Shown piece after piece: positions 1 through 13,200 of a stretch of 64,000 nt of DNA (positions are counted from its first letter, which is position 1; every line of letters begins with the position of its first letter). Made by a program: the position numbers and the translations under genes. The notes below the pieces were generated by a model. That model did no database searches and was not told the DNA's origin. It was given only the letters and a program-made list of their open reading frames with translations. The DNA is from Panorpa germanica (Eukaryota; Arthropoda; Insecta; Mecoptera; Panorpidae): assembly GCA_963678705.1 (NCBI GenBank), contig OY783217.1, positions 6,138,001 through 6,202,000 on the forward strand, written 5' to 3'.

Positions 1-1600
1 GTAAAGGATTTTAAAGTTTTTCATTTAGACCTTTTTAGATTAAATATCACTGGGTTTCGTTTAAGTAAAATAAACATGAATGTAGCGTCATGACGTATCG
101 TTTTAAATTAACTGATTACAATTATGTTGCGGTTAAGAAATAATAAAATCGTATTCGAAAAGCTAATCAGATTTTTAATTAGATTCTGTTTCGATTTGAA
201 ATCTACCAGAATGGTCTTACTATACTTTTAACTTCAGATCTGCCGTTCAGATTTTAGTGTTAAATATACGACAATCGGACAGATCTAACTGAAGGAATTC
301 GTTTTATAAAATTTACAAACATAAATAAAATAGAATTTCTGTTATTGTTTACCAAGACAAAAATTATCGTTGAAAATGCATTGAATAAATTAATAATGTT
401 TAGATTGTTTTAGAATATTTTAGAAACAATTAGCATACTTATTTGAATATGGTAATTTTGACACCATAAAACACCTTGCATGAATTAATAAAAAAAATTG
501 AGGCAAATTTTAATGAGTATTTGTAATTATGTAAATATATAATAATAACTTTTCAAATAATACAAAAAAAATACTCACATAAATTAAATATTATTTTTTC
601 ATTAACATTTTACTGTGAAATTTAAAATTTTGTCTAAATTTTATTTCATTTTTAGCAAATTGTTTCTAAACATTATTATAAAAAATATACCCGCGTAATA
701 TACATGTAATATATTTTACCTAAGCAAAACATAGATCTAATCTAAAAGGTTATTATTTTATTACTATTCTAAAAGCTTTTATAATTTTTAGAGAATATGT
801 TCCTAAAAAGTTCTATAAGTATGCTAACAAAAGAGTAATATTATTTTTCAAAAAGCAGTAAAAATAGATCACGAAATGTTGTATATTAGGTAAAATTGTT
901 TACGTAACAGGTAACTTTTGTTATGTTAATAAACGTAACTATATTGCCCTGCACATGTACTAATTATGAAGCTTATATTAAATCTAATTATAAAGATATA
1001 TTTCTTTTAATTACATCCAAATACAAAACTTGTCTTTCATTTATTAAATTTTATGTTAAAGAAAACGAATTTTTGAACGATTTTTAATTATTTTCAGATT
1101 TTTAAATTAATAGGCACAATTTCAAAATTTAGCACATATGTTTATATTACATTTAACAGTATTATAGCCAGATCACTAGAACCATTTCTATCAAATCAAT
1201 AGATCAATGATAGAAAATGTGAAGTATGATACATATTGTGATAGATTGTTAAACTTCCTCAGTGAATTATAAAAGAAGTTTTATGTAAAATTTGTAAAAC
1301 TATATTAGTAAAAATTGTATGTACATTTTACAATATATTTATATAATAATACTATAACAAAATGATTATGTTAGTGATATATAACAGAAATAAGATGTGA
1401 GATAAGTGATTGTTATGTGAAATTGTACCTTATGTTATGTAAAATTTCATTACTCATTTAAAAAGCTCAACTTGATTCTGGTGACAAGTTTAGTAACCGT
1501 TAAAATTAATTTTCTTTAACAATTTTAAAACAAAATAAGTAAAAATAAGTGACCAACCTAAATAAGTGCTGTTAGTTAAAACCCAGAATATTTTCAACGG
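1..1600. other. AT-rich non-coding stretch
   Basis: No supported gene, RNA or recognised element. The stretch is dominated by A/T runs with stop codons dense in all frames. It could be intron or intergenic sequence. Confidence 0.7.
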
Positions 1601-2032
1601 ATCAACCATCACCACTTAACACTTATCGCATCCCGCATCACGCGGGGGTGCTCACTTAATAAAAGAAAAATCAACAACAAACATCCAAAACTAAATATCA
1701 CTTTAAAATTCCACAAAGCCACAAATCACCGTTTGTCACTTAAATCACTTACAGTAAGTCACAAAACCACACAGCACTTGACTCTACATGACACTTAAAA
1801 TGAATCACGGCACCAGAGTGTGATAAGACACGGCGCGGATATGATACGATACGTTTTATTCGTTTATTCGTATACCAGGTGTAGAGAACGGTATCATAAG
1901 ATATCCTCTGGAGTCCGTATTCTCAGAGTTGACGCGAGAGACTGGTCCACCAAGCGCCAAAACCATCCCCATCCCTTCCTGAGGGAAAAATATTACTCTC
2001 ACGCTTGCGCGTACGAATCGTTCATATTATAA
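1601..2032. other. GC-richer island with repeated CACTTAA motifs
   Basis: GC content rises sharply above the flanks. The motif CACTTA recurs near 1613, 1651, 1737, 1747 and 1790. A short C/G-rich patch (CGCATCACGCGGGGG) lies near 1635. A 70-codon open frame at 1820-2032 has no recognisable domain, and its composition does not persuade me that it is a gene. The island could be a regulatory element or the end of an unrecognised transposon. Confidence 0.35.
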
Positions 2033-2679
2033 GCTTTCAAATTTATTATTAATCTGATAGAAAAATACTAGATGACTAGGAATATGTTTTAATACTTTTA
2101 AGTAAAATGAAACACTTTGGAAAGTGAAAATATAAAACAATTAAGTGCTTGTAAATAACAAAGAGTAAAATATATCTTTTATCTCATTGAGTTTGAATCT
2201 CAGACTAGCTCAGATTATATGTTAATTGTTTCACGGATAAACACTACTTGTACCATAGTTATAAATATAAAGAAAAGAGATTTTTAAAGGACTCGACTTT
2301 TTTGACGCTAAGTTAATAAATCACGTTATCAAACGTAGTGAGTAAGAGAAGAAACCTAGTCCTCCATATATTTATAACGATTAAAACTTTCTCTAAAATG
2401 ATTTGTTTTATGATTCTATAGATACAAAAAAGATTCAACTTATCCATAAATGAAAATAATAAAATACGTCACTAAATATAAAAATTAAATGGCATTTTTT
2501 ACGTAAATGGAAACATTTTTATATTAAATAAACCTTAAATATACGTAACTGTCTTTATAAAAATATAAAGCACATGCGCAGAACTATAAAAAGTTATAAA
2601 AAAAACATCGAGTTCAATTTTAAGAACAGAACCATATTTTCTGTGTTTGTTTATTATTAAGTCTATTTGGTTTTATGTT

Positions 2680-2775
2680 TAGATATTCATAAACTTATTA
2701 GACAGCGTTGTAGTTCACATATGTGAGACTTCGACGCCATAAAATCTGCTAACATAGTCGTAGGTCGTAGGAGTT
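2680..2775. repeat. Repeat family F, copy 1
   Basis: Contains ATAAACTTATTAGACA followed about 50 bp on by CTGCTAACATAGT. The same two blocks in the same order occur at 56500-56585, and the first block recurs near 28168. It belongs to a short dispersed family with copies at 14340, 28125, 56474 and 63258. Confidence 0.5.
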
Positions 2776-3017
2776 ATGGTCCACTTTAAATAATTTTTTT
2801 TTAAAAATCACGAAAATTTACATACCCCAAGAAAAGCAGCCAATGTTCTAGAAGTGGACGAGTACAATTATATTGATAGAATCACTCACCTGGAAAAAAA
2901 AGAATTAAACATTAATTATACAATCAATTAAACAATTATACAGCTCGAATATTTCATAATACGCTACACACAAAATATGGATGTTATCTTAACACTATAT
3001 GCTACATTAACGATCAG

Positions 3018-3165
3018 AAAGGTAGAAAATTGTTTCGCAGTGCATGTTTAACAATTGTTAGATCGCCACTAGCTAATTTCAAGTTCCATTTTCTACTTCT
3101 CATACAGGAAATAGTGTTGCAGTGCAATTTCACAATTGATAGCTAATTACAAGCTATTTAAAACG
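3018..3165 (+). repeat. Two diverged units of a roughly 70-82 bp tandem repeat (family K)
   Basis: Two head-to-tail units share a CGCAGTGCA/TGCAGTGCA core, then ACAATTG, then TAGCTAATT-CAAG. The same arrangement (GTAGAAA, TGCAATGCAAG, AAGCTAATTCC, CATTTTCT) recurs at 60604-60990, so this is a dispersed satellite-like family. Confidence 0.5.
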
Positions 3166-3170
3166 CTGCA

Positions 3171-5200
3171 TTTTTTATCTGGGTAGATTTCTTTTTTCAA
3201 AAACAGTAAAATAGTTTGTAAATATGTAGCTTTTGTATGGTTAAACCCTTAAATACCTGTAATTTTGTTTAGCGGTAACATTGACTCAAATATAACAGTC
3301 AAGTCAAAATAAATGTACAAAAAACGTAAGATCAAAATATTTGAAATATATGTAAATCTAAAGAAAAACTTTTCTCATGTAATTACTGGACTAGAATATC
3401 TCAACTTAAAAGGGTCAAATAGAAATTTTCTTATATGTCGTAAAAGGGTTTATTAGATAAAAAGCAGTTTCACAGAGATTTTTAATTAGACAGGCCTACG
3501 CAATTACTCTTTCTTGCTGTTACATAAAATTAAAGGTAGCTGTCAGCAAATATACGAGTATATATGGATCGTATTTAACCTCAGGGAAATAAAAATAAGA
3601 GTTGTCTAATATAAAAGAATGGGAAAGAAAGAGATGGTTGCAGCTTTATATATATAAGCATGGGCGTCCAAAGAAAGTTTGTCAGGGGAGTGTATAATAC
3701 TTTAGAATATAAGTGGTTTAGTTAAATCATAATTAGGACTGAGATGAAAGTTTGACGCATTTGCATTGAAAGTTCTTATCTCAATTTATTTAAATTTCAA
3801 TTAACATAAAGTAGAATATCTGTTCAGCTTTAGATAAAACATTTGTTTCCAAAGAATCTGATTATGTATTTCATGTTTTAATAAATTGGAGATAAAAAAT
3901 CACCAATTGATTTTAATTCTAATACAAACATAATAGACAAATGCGTATTAAAATTAACAACCGATTATCAATTTTTTAAAGAAGAATTTTTGTCTGAATT
4001 TTTTAAATAATTCTATGAAAATACACTGCATATGTTATGAAAATTAATATTCTGATAATCTGATTTTTTCTTAATGCCTGATTCTAATTTCTGGTTCTAA
4101 AACATGCTTCCTGTTCTAAAATTTATAAAGTTTCTTTTAAGAGTAATTTAGTCTGTTATAGTTATATTTGGCTGAGGCCTATAGCGAACCCTCTTCTCTT
4201 TCCCTCTCGGTACGCCGCTGTATTTTTTTATTACATAAAAGACACAACAGTATTTCTTATTTACCATTAGAACACAATAACACTTTCTGACATAATTCAA
4301 ATTTCTAAATTAATGATTCACCAAGTGTTTTACCAATTTGATTCAAAATTTAATTTTTAAATAGTTCTCCTTACTTGCGCTCGTCTCACACACACTTATA
4401 AACGGTTTAAGATTGGTTCTCGTAAACGCTTATTAATCAAATTGAATCGCAATTGAAATTGTCAAAGAAAACGTTGATATAAGACATTATACAAAAGTTA
4501 TAGTAAAATGCACTCATGGAATTACTACGTCGACATTCTTTACGAATGCGAAGTTACTGCACCAACCAACCGACCGACCAACCGATCTTCAGATTCAAAG
4601 ACAATTTAATACAAATTTATACAGATAGTTAAAACCGTAGGTTTGTGAAATAGTGGATTTCTATTTATCTTTAGATATTTTTAAAAGTCATAGTCACTTT
4701 ATATTCACAAAATGTAAATATTTTGAAGAAGCTTTCACCCGGGTATTTCTCAAGGGATGTATAGTCTTCGTGCATCATGTCAGGTATGTTACAAGATGTC
4801 AACTAAATGTCTTCACTTGAAAGACAACTTTAACTGACATGAGACATCAACGTTTATTTTAAAAGAAAAGGATTTATTAGATTAAATATAGTCCGTTCAG
4901 ACCAGTGCAACATCGACATGCAAAGTGTTTTATGGTATTCAGTGATTCACACTCGCTGTAAAAAAATAAGTGAAATATATGACATAGGTGGGGCTAACTA
5001 CTCCCCCCCCCCACTCTTTCGGTACGCTTATGTTTGTACTTGCCGTGATCAGTTAAATTTGTTAACATCTTAAAAGATATTAGGCATTTTAAGATCGCTA
5101 TAAATTTTTAAGAGCAATCGTTGATTTATAAACCAGAATACCAATTTAGATATTTTTATAAAAGCGATGAAAAAAATCTAAACTCTCATCACTCTTATCG
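3171..5200. other. AT-rich non-coding stretch with minor repeats
   Basis: No gene supported. It holds a CCAA/CCGA tetranucleotide run at 4561-4586 and a run of about a dozen C residues near 5003. GGCGT/GGTACGC-type motifs near 3663, 4200 and 5020 may be remnants of an old transposon, but I could not define ends. Confidence 0.6.
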
Positions 5201-5790
5201 TTCAATAAGTTCGTAGGATGGCATAAAAATGACGTCACTACCTAGTAAACATTTTGGAGTTACTTTGCCATCATATTGAAGATGCGTATGATTTTCTTGT
5301 CATGAAAGAGTTCATTTACAGTTTAGTTTTTCATGTTTTAGTAGTTCATGTGAAATGTCTATTTTATCGGCTTGAAATGGCGAAACCACTCTACCTGTCG
5401 GAAGACAAATGAAGATAAAGTTGATGCGAACTATAATTGACGTGGAATAGCGCTAGAAAAGTCACAAAACAGGATGCTTCACCAAATTGTTTAGAGGGTA
5501 TTGACAAATTCATCCGATTTTAAGTAGTACCAACCTTCAAACGATATGTGCCAAAATTTCATGAGATTACGAGCATTGGTTTACGAATTACAGTGGCTTT
5601 AGTAACGTTACTTTTATTATTTTCAAAACAATGGAAAAATCTGAATTTCGCGTCTTGATAAAGCATTGCTTTCTAATTGGAAAAAGTACCATTCAAGCAA
5701 CGCAATAGTTTTGACAAATGTTATTCAGACAGAATATGGATTTGTCAGTAGTGGCGTCATCTATATGTCTTCCTACGAACTTATTTTGAG
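5201..5790 (+). mobile_element. Internally deleted mariner element with both terminal inverted repeats
   Basis: The left end reads CAATAAGTTCGTAGGA (from 5203) and the right end is its near-exact reverse complement, TCCTACGAACTTATT (5771-5785). Between them lie a roughly 400-bp untranslated leader and the first codons of a mariner transposase, after which the sequence jumps directly to the right terminal region. This is the typical structure of a non-autonomous mariner deletion derivative. Four more partial copies of the leader occur in the window (10712, 13036, 42181, 53694). The exact TA target duplication is not clear. Confidence 0.85.
5631..5708 (+). pseudogene. N-terminal remnant of mariner transposase
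   Basis: Twenty-five codons start at the ATG at 5631 and begin MEKSEFRVLIKHCFL, the N-terminal helix-turn-helix region of Tc1/mariner-superfamily (mariner family) transposases, which bind the terminal inverted repeats. A TAG at 5706 ends the frame. All catalytic DD34D residues are missing because the body of the gene is deleted. A full transposase would be about 340-350 residues, so this cannot be active. It lies inside the deletion derivative at 5201-5790. Confidence 0.8.
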
Positions 5791-8616
5791 AAATTTTCCA
5801 CAATAAGATCATTTGTGGAAACAATACTTGTAAAGTTTTCGATCAAGACATCTTGGCGTATTACGTTACCAATACGAACTCTTCAATTTTCAAATATATC
5901 TAGATCTGACGAATAGGTGTAAATCTGATGCCAGCGGCGGTTACACAATACCAAGAACTGAACAAAGTAGATATACCAAACCCATCCCTATACCAAAAGA
6001 GCCAGCGCTAAGCGCCTGTTGGTAGTTATCGCCATGGAAACTAATATAAATCCAAACCAAATAAAAAGAAAATAAAAAAATATAGAAAAGTTTGAATTAG
6101 AACAACAGCGATGACAATCGAACGAATCTATTCAAAGTAGGTTGGTATCTTCTCTCCTCCCTTTAATATCCCTACTCCTAGTTACTCCCAATGAAGAGTC
6201 TCTGATACAACTAGTTCCCTGAAGTTGTTAGCAATACTCTTCTAGTTTTATCACTGATATTTACAAAACATTGCATTTTTGGGGCGTTAAATTGAACTGA
6301 ATTATTTGAAAGCTGTCGTTATGTTTCGTTACATTTCATTTCGATGCTGGTGCCCTATTTGTCAGCTAGTGTATTGTAAATATTTAGTGTATAGCTACTG
6401 GTTTACGTTGATAAGTTTTTAGCACGAGTACTTGGAACCGAACGATCAATATTACTTCATACTCCCGATAGATAGCATTTCGAAAACTATATTTGTTTTC
6501 ACAGAGATACGGTTTGTTTTTATAAGTATGTTACGAATAAAATAGAATTAAAAATTGATGCAAGATTCTTTATTTACTTTATTGAGTATATTTTTATACA
6601 AAATGTAAGTAACTTATTTTTCACAGGGTGCTATTGAACGAAACTGTTGCGTTTAGAAAAAGCAATTTCTTTTGTGCTTAAAGCATATATTTATGGCGTA
6701 TTCAATATAACAGTTGGCTGATTCTCGTGGTCACAGCAGCGGCTTTTGTGCTCGAATACTCAGATGCAATCAAGTTCATAGCTTCTATAGTGTTCATCTA
6801 GTTAGTTCTATAGTTAAATCATAGTTGCCTAAGAGAAATGGTAACCAATAGCAACTCTAACCAATGAATAAAGCACTAAATACAAAGTGAGCTATCTCTT
6901 GGTTTCTTTTTTAACTTACTATTAAAACTACACCGTTGAATATTTTTAAATAATTGTTACTTTATTTACGAGAGAACACCTTCCAATTATATACATTTCT
7001 TTGCGTGCTATCATGCGTGTAATCGTATTCGCTACCTTAAACTATTAAAAGAAAGAAAACTTCCTATTTCCAATTCAAAAGTCCAACGGCAGAACAACAG
7101 AGCACCCTATATCAGTAATAGTTACTGCTGAATTGGTTACACAGTGCAAGCTGCTTACCTAAGAAGAGTAGACAGCTACTACCTCTACTTACTTGCATGT
7201 AAGTAGCTTGACTTGCCTCAGCCTATCACACGATAGTGCCCAAATAAGCAGACTACATCGAATTTGATTCCACTTAAAATATAAACGTCAGCAAAACTCG
7301 AAAAAGTTGTAGTAACTCGGATGCGAGCTACTAACCGACTCGTATAAGACAGTAACTCGCGTAATACAGTCAAATGGTGCAGTAACTGGACAGACCAACT
7401 CGCACAATATAACCTAAGCTTGAGTTTTATAACTTGCCATCGTAATAGCTAGTGGAGACATTTCACTTATATACAAAGCATATTCAATTATTAAATATAA
7501 TGATATTTTGGGTTGCTTAACAAATATATTACAAAGCAAAATAATATGTGGTCCCTAGAGTACTTCTTTAACAAAACATACGAATAAAATTTTCCATCGT
7601 CTAGACAAGAGATTGTCTCCTCCTATTGCTTTCTCCATAACTAAGTGGAATGGATAATGCAATTATAAATTGTTAATAGCAACAACACAAGAAACATAAC
7701 GAGTTATATGAAAATTGAATTAGATAGAAGATATAATTTTACATATAACTCAAATTACGATTTGTCAGATGTATAAAATTAAAAAAAAATTCAAAACATT
7801 GCTTTGAATTTCCTTTTTTAATGAACGTAGGATCTCAATATAATTTTAATTAATAAATCAGTCTAAACAAGCTCGGTATTAATTTATTAAGAAATAAATA
7901 AAAAAATCTAATGTTTGTTTACAAGTATATTTTCCTCCAAGAAAAAATTTCACTAATTCACATTTTTGTAATTGAAAAATCCATTTCAAAAGAAAACCCG
8001 AATAAATCTGAATAAAATAAAATAAGACTTATAAAATAAAGTTGCTCAGAACCAGAATATCTTACACCGTATAAAAATAAACTCTAATTAATTCGTTTGT
8101 TTACTTTTATTCAAAGGAATTCAACGTCAGGTTTACGTTTTCCTTACGTTTTGATTGCTCGCTAAGCTCCACGAAAGTATTAAAATATTGTACCAGTTTT
8201 ATCTCTTGTTGTACATCAGCTTAGTGTCGCTGCTTGTGGTAAATTGATTCGTTGGCGACTAGGGGTCCAGGTAATCCAAAGGAAATCCTTCAAACCACCC
8301 ACTCTCCACCCCCACCCACGAAACGTAATACCACCATTTCTTTATTTATACAAAAGAACAAACAAATGATTTTCATTTGTAACTGTAATATTTTCCAGAA
8401 GTATCACTTCAACTGAATCAATTATAAATATATAATTTACAAGTTTATTATTAGCAAGGTTTGCGAAGGAATATGTCTCGTTCTCTAACAATGTATTATA
8501 ACAATCCTGTTTTACTGAAAAGTGTTTGAACAAAAGAGAAATTACGATTGTTTATATATCAATGTAATTGTTGTACTTTAAACCCTTTTGTTACAGGTAC
8601 TTGATGATAATACCCC
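5791..8616. other. AT-rich non-coding stretch
   Basis: No gene supported. A small perfect stem CTACTTAC/GTAAGTAG lies near 7175-7205, and a C-rich patch containing CCCACTCTCCAC lies near 8298. The same 12-mer recurs near 11635. A 63-codon minus-strand frame at 8342-8533 shows no family features. Confidence 0.6.
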
Positions 8617-8664
8617 TGCGGTTTGCGGTTTTGCGGTTTGCGGTCTCCGGTTTGCGAATTGCGG
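8617..8664 (+). repeat. Short tandem repeat of TTTGCGG
   Basis: About six imperfect copies of the heptamer TTTGCGG (variants TTTTGCGG, TCTCCGG, AATTGCGG). Two overlapping open frames cover it, but repetition rather than coding explains them. Confidence 0.75.
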
Positions 8665-8973
8665 GTTTTGTTTTACGATGGTTAGTGGATGGTCATCAGG
8701 TATTCTATGTGACGGTTGTGTCACAGGATATTTCTCTTGTGTTTATTTTATTTCTTTTAAGCAGGGTTGAACATACAATGGGGCCGAGATTATTAGGAAT
8801 ATTTTTCATAAACACCTTCCTGTTTAACTAAAAAAAACGTCTTCTCTTCTCGTCTCCTCCTTTTGTTCAAGATCAAAACCGTATTTTCTTTAAATATTCC
8901 GACATTGTATTGAATCATTTTGGTTTCATAAATATACTACCTAGAATTTTTAAAAACTGCATAAGTATGGGTT

Positions 8974-9116
8974 TTATTAATGTGGCATGTTTATGTCGCA
9001 TTAGTCTGTACGTTAAAAGTACAACACATTTAGTACATTCATGTCTAAACTTATGAATGAAAATATATAAATGTTGGATGCTTATATCGCACTAATATGT
9101 ACGACGCATTACACTG
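8974..9116. repeat. Repeat family G, copy 1 (two half-units)
   Basis: Contains GGCATGTTTATGTCGCATTAG and, further on, ATATATAAATGTTGGATGC followed by TCGCACTA. The same string occurs at 61649-61700 and a diverged form at 44296-44345. Confidence 0.5.
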
Positions 9117-10337
9117 TATAAAATGGATTGCTGTTGTTACAAATGTATACTTAATAAAAATTTTCATAGCTGCATTATTTCAAAACTGACAATTGGTTAA
9201 CGTCGTTAAAAGGTACCCCAAATTTAGATGCTAGTGTGTTTAAGTTTTAAATGTTAATGCCGATAGTTGCAGTTAGAAGGCCCAAACCCGTTTTCTCGCT
9301 TCAGCTTCAAAAATGTAGAAAAAAGAAAGAGTTGCCTGATGCGTATGCAAGGAAATGTCAGAGGAAAAATAAAAGATACATAATACAAAACCATTAACAA
9401 CTATAACTAAAATACAAATCAAACCAAACTAATTAAAATATAGAACAAAATGGAATGCTGCTACAACTAGGCTTTTTTATCCGTTCTAAATAATAAATAG
9501 TAAAATAATAATGCTAAAATTGTGTGTGGTCTCTACAAAATATTTAAAATTATCTATTCTATTTGTTTTAACTAATATTTTTTTATTATAAAATATTACA
9601 TTCCAGGAAAAAATTTAACAAATATATTTTGAAACTTTAGTGGTAAAAAAACTGAAACAAACTTTTTAGTTGCAAAACAATATTCAATAATATTAAACCA
9701 ACATATTTGTAACATGTATTATTATATGGGTATACATATATACTGTTGAAAATAAGTTTGATACTGAATACTGCGTTAAAAGTTATGAAACAGAGTGCTA
9801 CTACTTGTTAGTTTTTGTTATTAACTTAAAATTATATTTGAAATTCGTGTGGAGATGGACACAAACAGGTCTGTGTGTGGTGTTATGTGGAAACAAAGCT
9901 CTAAAATAATCATGCTCTTTGATTGAAATTGGAACTGGAGTGTTAACAACTTGAGAAGAACTTTGAAAGCAATTCGGGAGGACGTTTGTAAATTCAGTGA
10001 AGACATCGATTATTTATTATCAAAAAATATTTGTACATAATCACTCAAGCATGCCAATATTTAACCAACTAGGTTTCATAAATCAAAGTGGATTTATTGT
10101 TTCTATTTGTGAAACTAAAGACTCTTCAAATTACTTCAAATTCAACCTTTTTGAACTTCAAATTAAACCACTTGTATTGTAAAATAAATCAAGTTCGGTT
10201 TTGAAGGGCTCGGATTGTGGCTCGACCATAATAAAGTTTATACTCTTATGTTTATTCTTATAATATTACATCAGTTTCAAACGTTAAACTTGTTAAACAT
10301 ATCTTCTTGGATTCGCATTGGATACTACACTTTAAAA
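9117..10337. other. AT-rich non-coding stretch
   Basis: No gene supported. Sixty-codon frames on both strands near 9821-10182 overlap AT-rich sequence and show no domain. Confidence 0.6.
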
Positions 10338-10508
10338 GAAATTGATCGAAAAAATACTTTAGAAGTCTCTTTCACACAGCAAAAGACAATAAAGTATCTA
10401 ACTGCAGCTTTTTCCGCGCGTGTACATTTATATGATTCAATGTATTACAGAATTACGGATTTATTTCCGCGCTATTCTTTTTCGAAGTCTAAAGTCTGTC
10501 GCATATTG
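10338..10508. mobile_element. Inverted-repeat MITE (family M), copy 1
   Basis: The left flank AAATTGATCGA and the right half CCGCGCTATTC...GTCTAAAG match the arms of the pair at 36978-37440. The core TTATATGATTCAATGTATTAC is shared almost exactly with 37308-37328. The 101-codon open frame at 10215-10520 runs through this repeat and is not considered a gene. Confidence 0.6.
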
Positions 10509-10711
10509 CAAGCATATTAAAGCGACCGATTTTGACCGGACGTATACGCGCAACTACGCTTTACCTATCCGAACCCTGTAAATGTATTGATTGCTCGAAC
10601 ACTGCAAGCGACAAAGCCGTCCTAATACGGGCGTTACGTACCTTTCACACTGAAACTGCATTTTAGCGAATTTTAACCAACTGTATACAACGCCCATTTG
10701 AAGTCATTTTG

Positions 10712-10924
10712 CCACCATGCGTATGATTTTTTTGTCATGAAAGAGTTCATTTATAGTTCAGTTTCTAACAGTCGTTCATATGAAATGTCTATTTTATCGG
10801 CTACAAATAGCGGCACCACTACCCCTGTTGGAATACAAATGAAGATAAAGTAGATGCGAACTATAATTGAGGTGCAATAATGATAGAAACGTTAAAAAGC
10901 AGGACTTTCTCCAAATTGTTTAAT
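10712..10924 (+). mobile_element. Mariner leader fragment (5' half)
   Basis: Matches the deletion derivative at about 5280-5500, including GAAATGTCTATTTTATCGGC and GATGCGAACTATAATTGA. It stops at CAAATTGTTTA. The following part of the same leader reappears at 13036, suggesting one copy split by about 2.1 kb, or two separate fragments. Confidence 0.8.
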
Positions 10925-13035
10925 AAGCGTTAAACCTTTCCCTACTTTGTAAATGCAATCAGCCGGCTCAGACTGGAGAGGAATAGTGGTGTATCGATAA
11001 AAATTAAAGTAAAAGTTTGCTCGTATGATTAATTATGTTAATGCAAAACAACTCCAATACACCCTACAATACACAAGTTTCACTTGGCGTACTGTTGTAT
11101 CGGTACTTAGTATGTATGTATCGTGACACGAACACAAGCAAAGAAAACGTCCGAATTCGTCGTCGCTTAAATACGCTTGCAGTGTACGACAAGCCTAAGA
11201 AAACCGGTTTTTTACAGTGTAGGTTTACACATGCTGGCAGTAAAATAGTATTTTCTTTAAATAAATATTTAAAATACATTATGTTTATAAAAATAACGTA
11301 CAAAACGAAGACCGTAATATTGTAATAACTGATAAAGAGAACTCGGTTTACAATAAGACTATATTCTACATGTATACAGAAAAGACTAGTGGACATGGAG
11401 TACTTCTGTCCACTTTAATGGACAGTCTCTTTGTTCGTTGCCCCCCTGCTTTGTTTAGACAACAGAACATATTCCCTCCCTGCCGAGAACAGACTAGACA
11501 GAGCAATCGAGTTCAGGTAAAACTAAGTACTATTTGTATTATACGAGTATCTTTATTTTTTATATTTATAAAAACACAAAACGTTTACTAGATACATAAC
11601 AGACATTACAGAAGACGTCTACCAGCCTCCCCCTCCCACTCTCCACAGGGTTGTACTAGCAACACATTTCGTTGCATTTTAAAACACCGCATAAATCATA
11701 ACGAAATAATGTCGTCATATTTGTTTTTAAAAATATCAACGAAAAAAATATTCAATTATGTAAACTACAGGGTCTATGAATAATGTAGTCTGTGATTATG
11801 AATTAGATAATCGGTTGGGGAAGAAGGAAGGGTGATATTCGTTTATAGGAAGTAAAGACGGTGAAGGTTGTGGTTCGGAACCCTTGAACTACATAATATT
11901 ATCTTTCTGTTACATTCCACTTTAGTTTTTAAAAAACACACGCATCAGTGGTTTCAGAACGTCAAAATAAAATGTATGCTGAAATAAATCTTTTCCTGGT
12001 TTATGCTAAACACGCGATGTTGGACTTTGAATATTTATGTTGTTTTTGTGCATATCATTAGAATAACATTCTCAATTGTGTGTTGTGAAAATGTAAGTTA
12101 TTATTGGAAGAGAAATATATGTCGGTAAACCTCAACTAAATAGTTATATAATATAACATGCAAGAAAAGAAATGCATCAAACCTGTAGCAAATTTTTAAA
12201 ATCTGTTGTAGATGACAGCTGCACTACACTACACTTTCAAGGTTATGTTATTTTTTCTAAAAGCATTTTTTAAGGGAATTTTTCGTTTAAATACAATCAC
12301 GCATTTATAAATCAAAGCACTGTTGCATTTGCTGTTTAATATAACAATCATTTGAAAGAATTATGAAGTAAACAACTTGCTATAAAGAGATAGAAGCACG
12401 TCATTTGACATAGACACATTACAACTATAAAAATATATATGGAGATAAAGTGAATCTATAAAATGAAGCTGCATATATTTATTTAAACACAAAAGCACTT
12501 TTTACATTTTATAAAACACTTTTTTAAGGATAAAAATATGTTTTAATTTGACAAACACTTTCCACACTTCTGACATTTCAATATTTAAAATCCAATATGG
12601 CGTCGAGTAGCGTTGACCAATAGGAAGAGAGATCAAGTGTTGCCATGTAAGAAATATAGATTTAAATATTTAAATTATTGCAGTACCATCTTTGAATCAT
12701 ATGTTTTATTAAAAAGTAAGTACATATATTAATTTAAAAAATATTAATATACTATATTAATAATTAATAATAATATATAAAATTATTTCAATTGCCATAT
12801 GTTAATGTGTTCTCTTAAAAACGAATTATTTATACATATTATTATATTTATTATTTACATTTTCTTTAGTGACGCACGTTTTTTATAATATTTAAAATAA
12901 ATAATTAATTTATATTGATCTTAGGTTGATAGTACGGTAATTCTAATAGTTAAAAAAAATACTTATATATTGATCGTTATTACGTGATTTTACTTTTAAT
13001 ATAACGTTATAATTGTTACTATTTTTTCATTAAAA
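10925..13035. other. 2.1-kb AT-rich segment between two mariner half-copies
   Basis: No gene supported. It includes a C-rich patch near 11620-11650 and a CCAAT-bearing GC-richer patch near 12590-12650. Overlapping frames on opposite strands at 11035-11396 have no recognisable domains. Confidence 0.5.
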
Positions 13036-13200
13036 TAGGCTTCAAATGATATTTGTCAAAATTTCACGACATTCTTACCATTAGTTTACAAGTTACAGTG
13101 GTTTTAGTGACACTACTTATGTAATTTTCAAAACAATGGAAACATGAATATTATGTGTAGATAAAGCATTGCTTTTTAATGGGAAAACAGTTTTCTTGAT
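13036..13200 (+). mobile_element. Mariner leader fragment (3' half) with broken transposase start
   Basis: Matches 5535-5690 of the deletion derivative: GTCAAAATTTCA, ACAGTGG-TTTAGTGAC, TTTTCAAAACAATGGAAA. The transposase ATG at about 13136 is followed within two codons by a stop, so the frame is dead. The GATAAAGCATTGCTTT segment is still readable. Confidence 0.8.

Noticed and set aside
8568..8831. 87-codon frame with repeated FAVxGLR-type residues
   Set aside because: Produced by the TTTGCGG tandem repeat.
10215..10520. 101-codon open frame
   Set aside because: Its second half lies inside the family M MITE, whose other copies are broken in this frame.
11035..11396. Opposed 96- and 110-codon frames
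   Set aside because: They overlap on opposite strands, are AT-driven, and show no recognisable motif.
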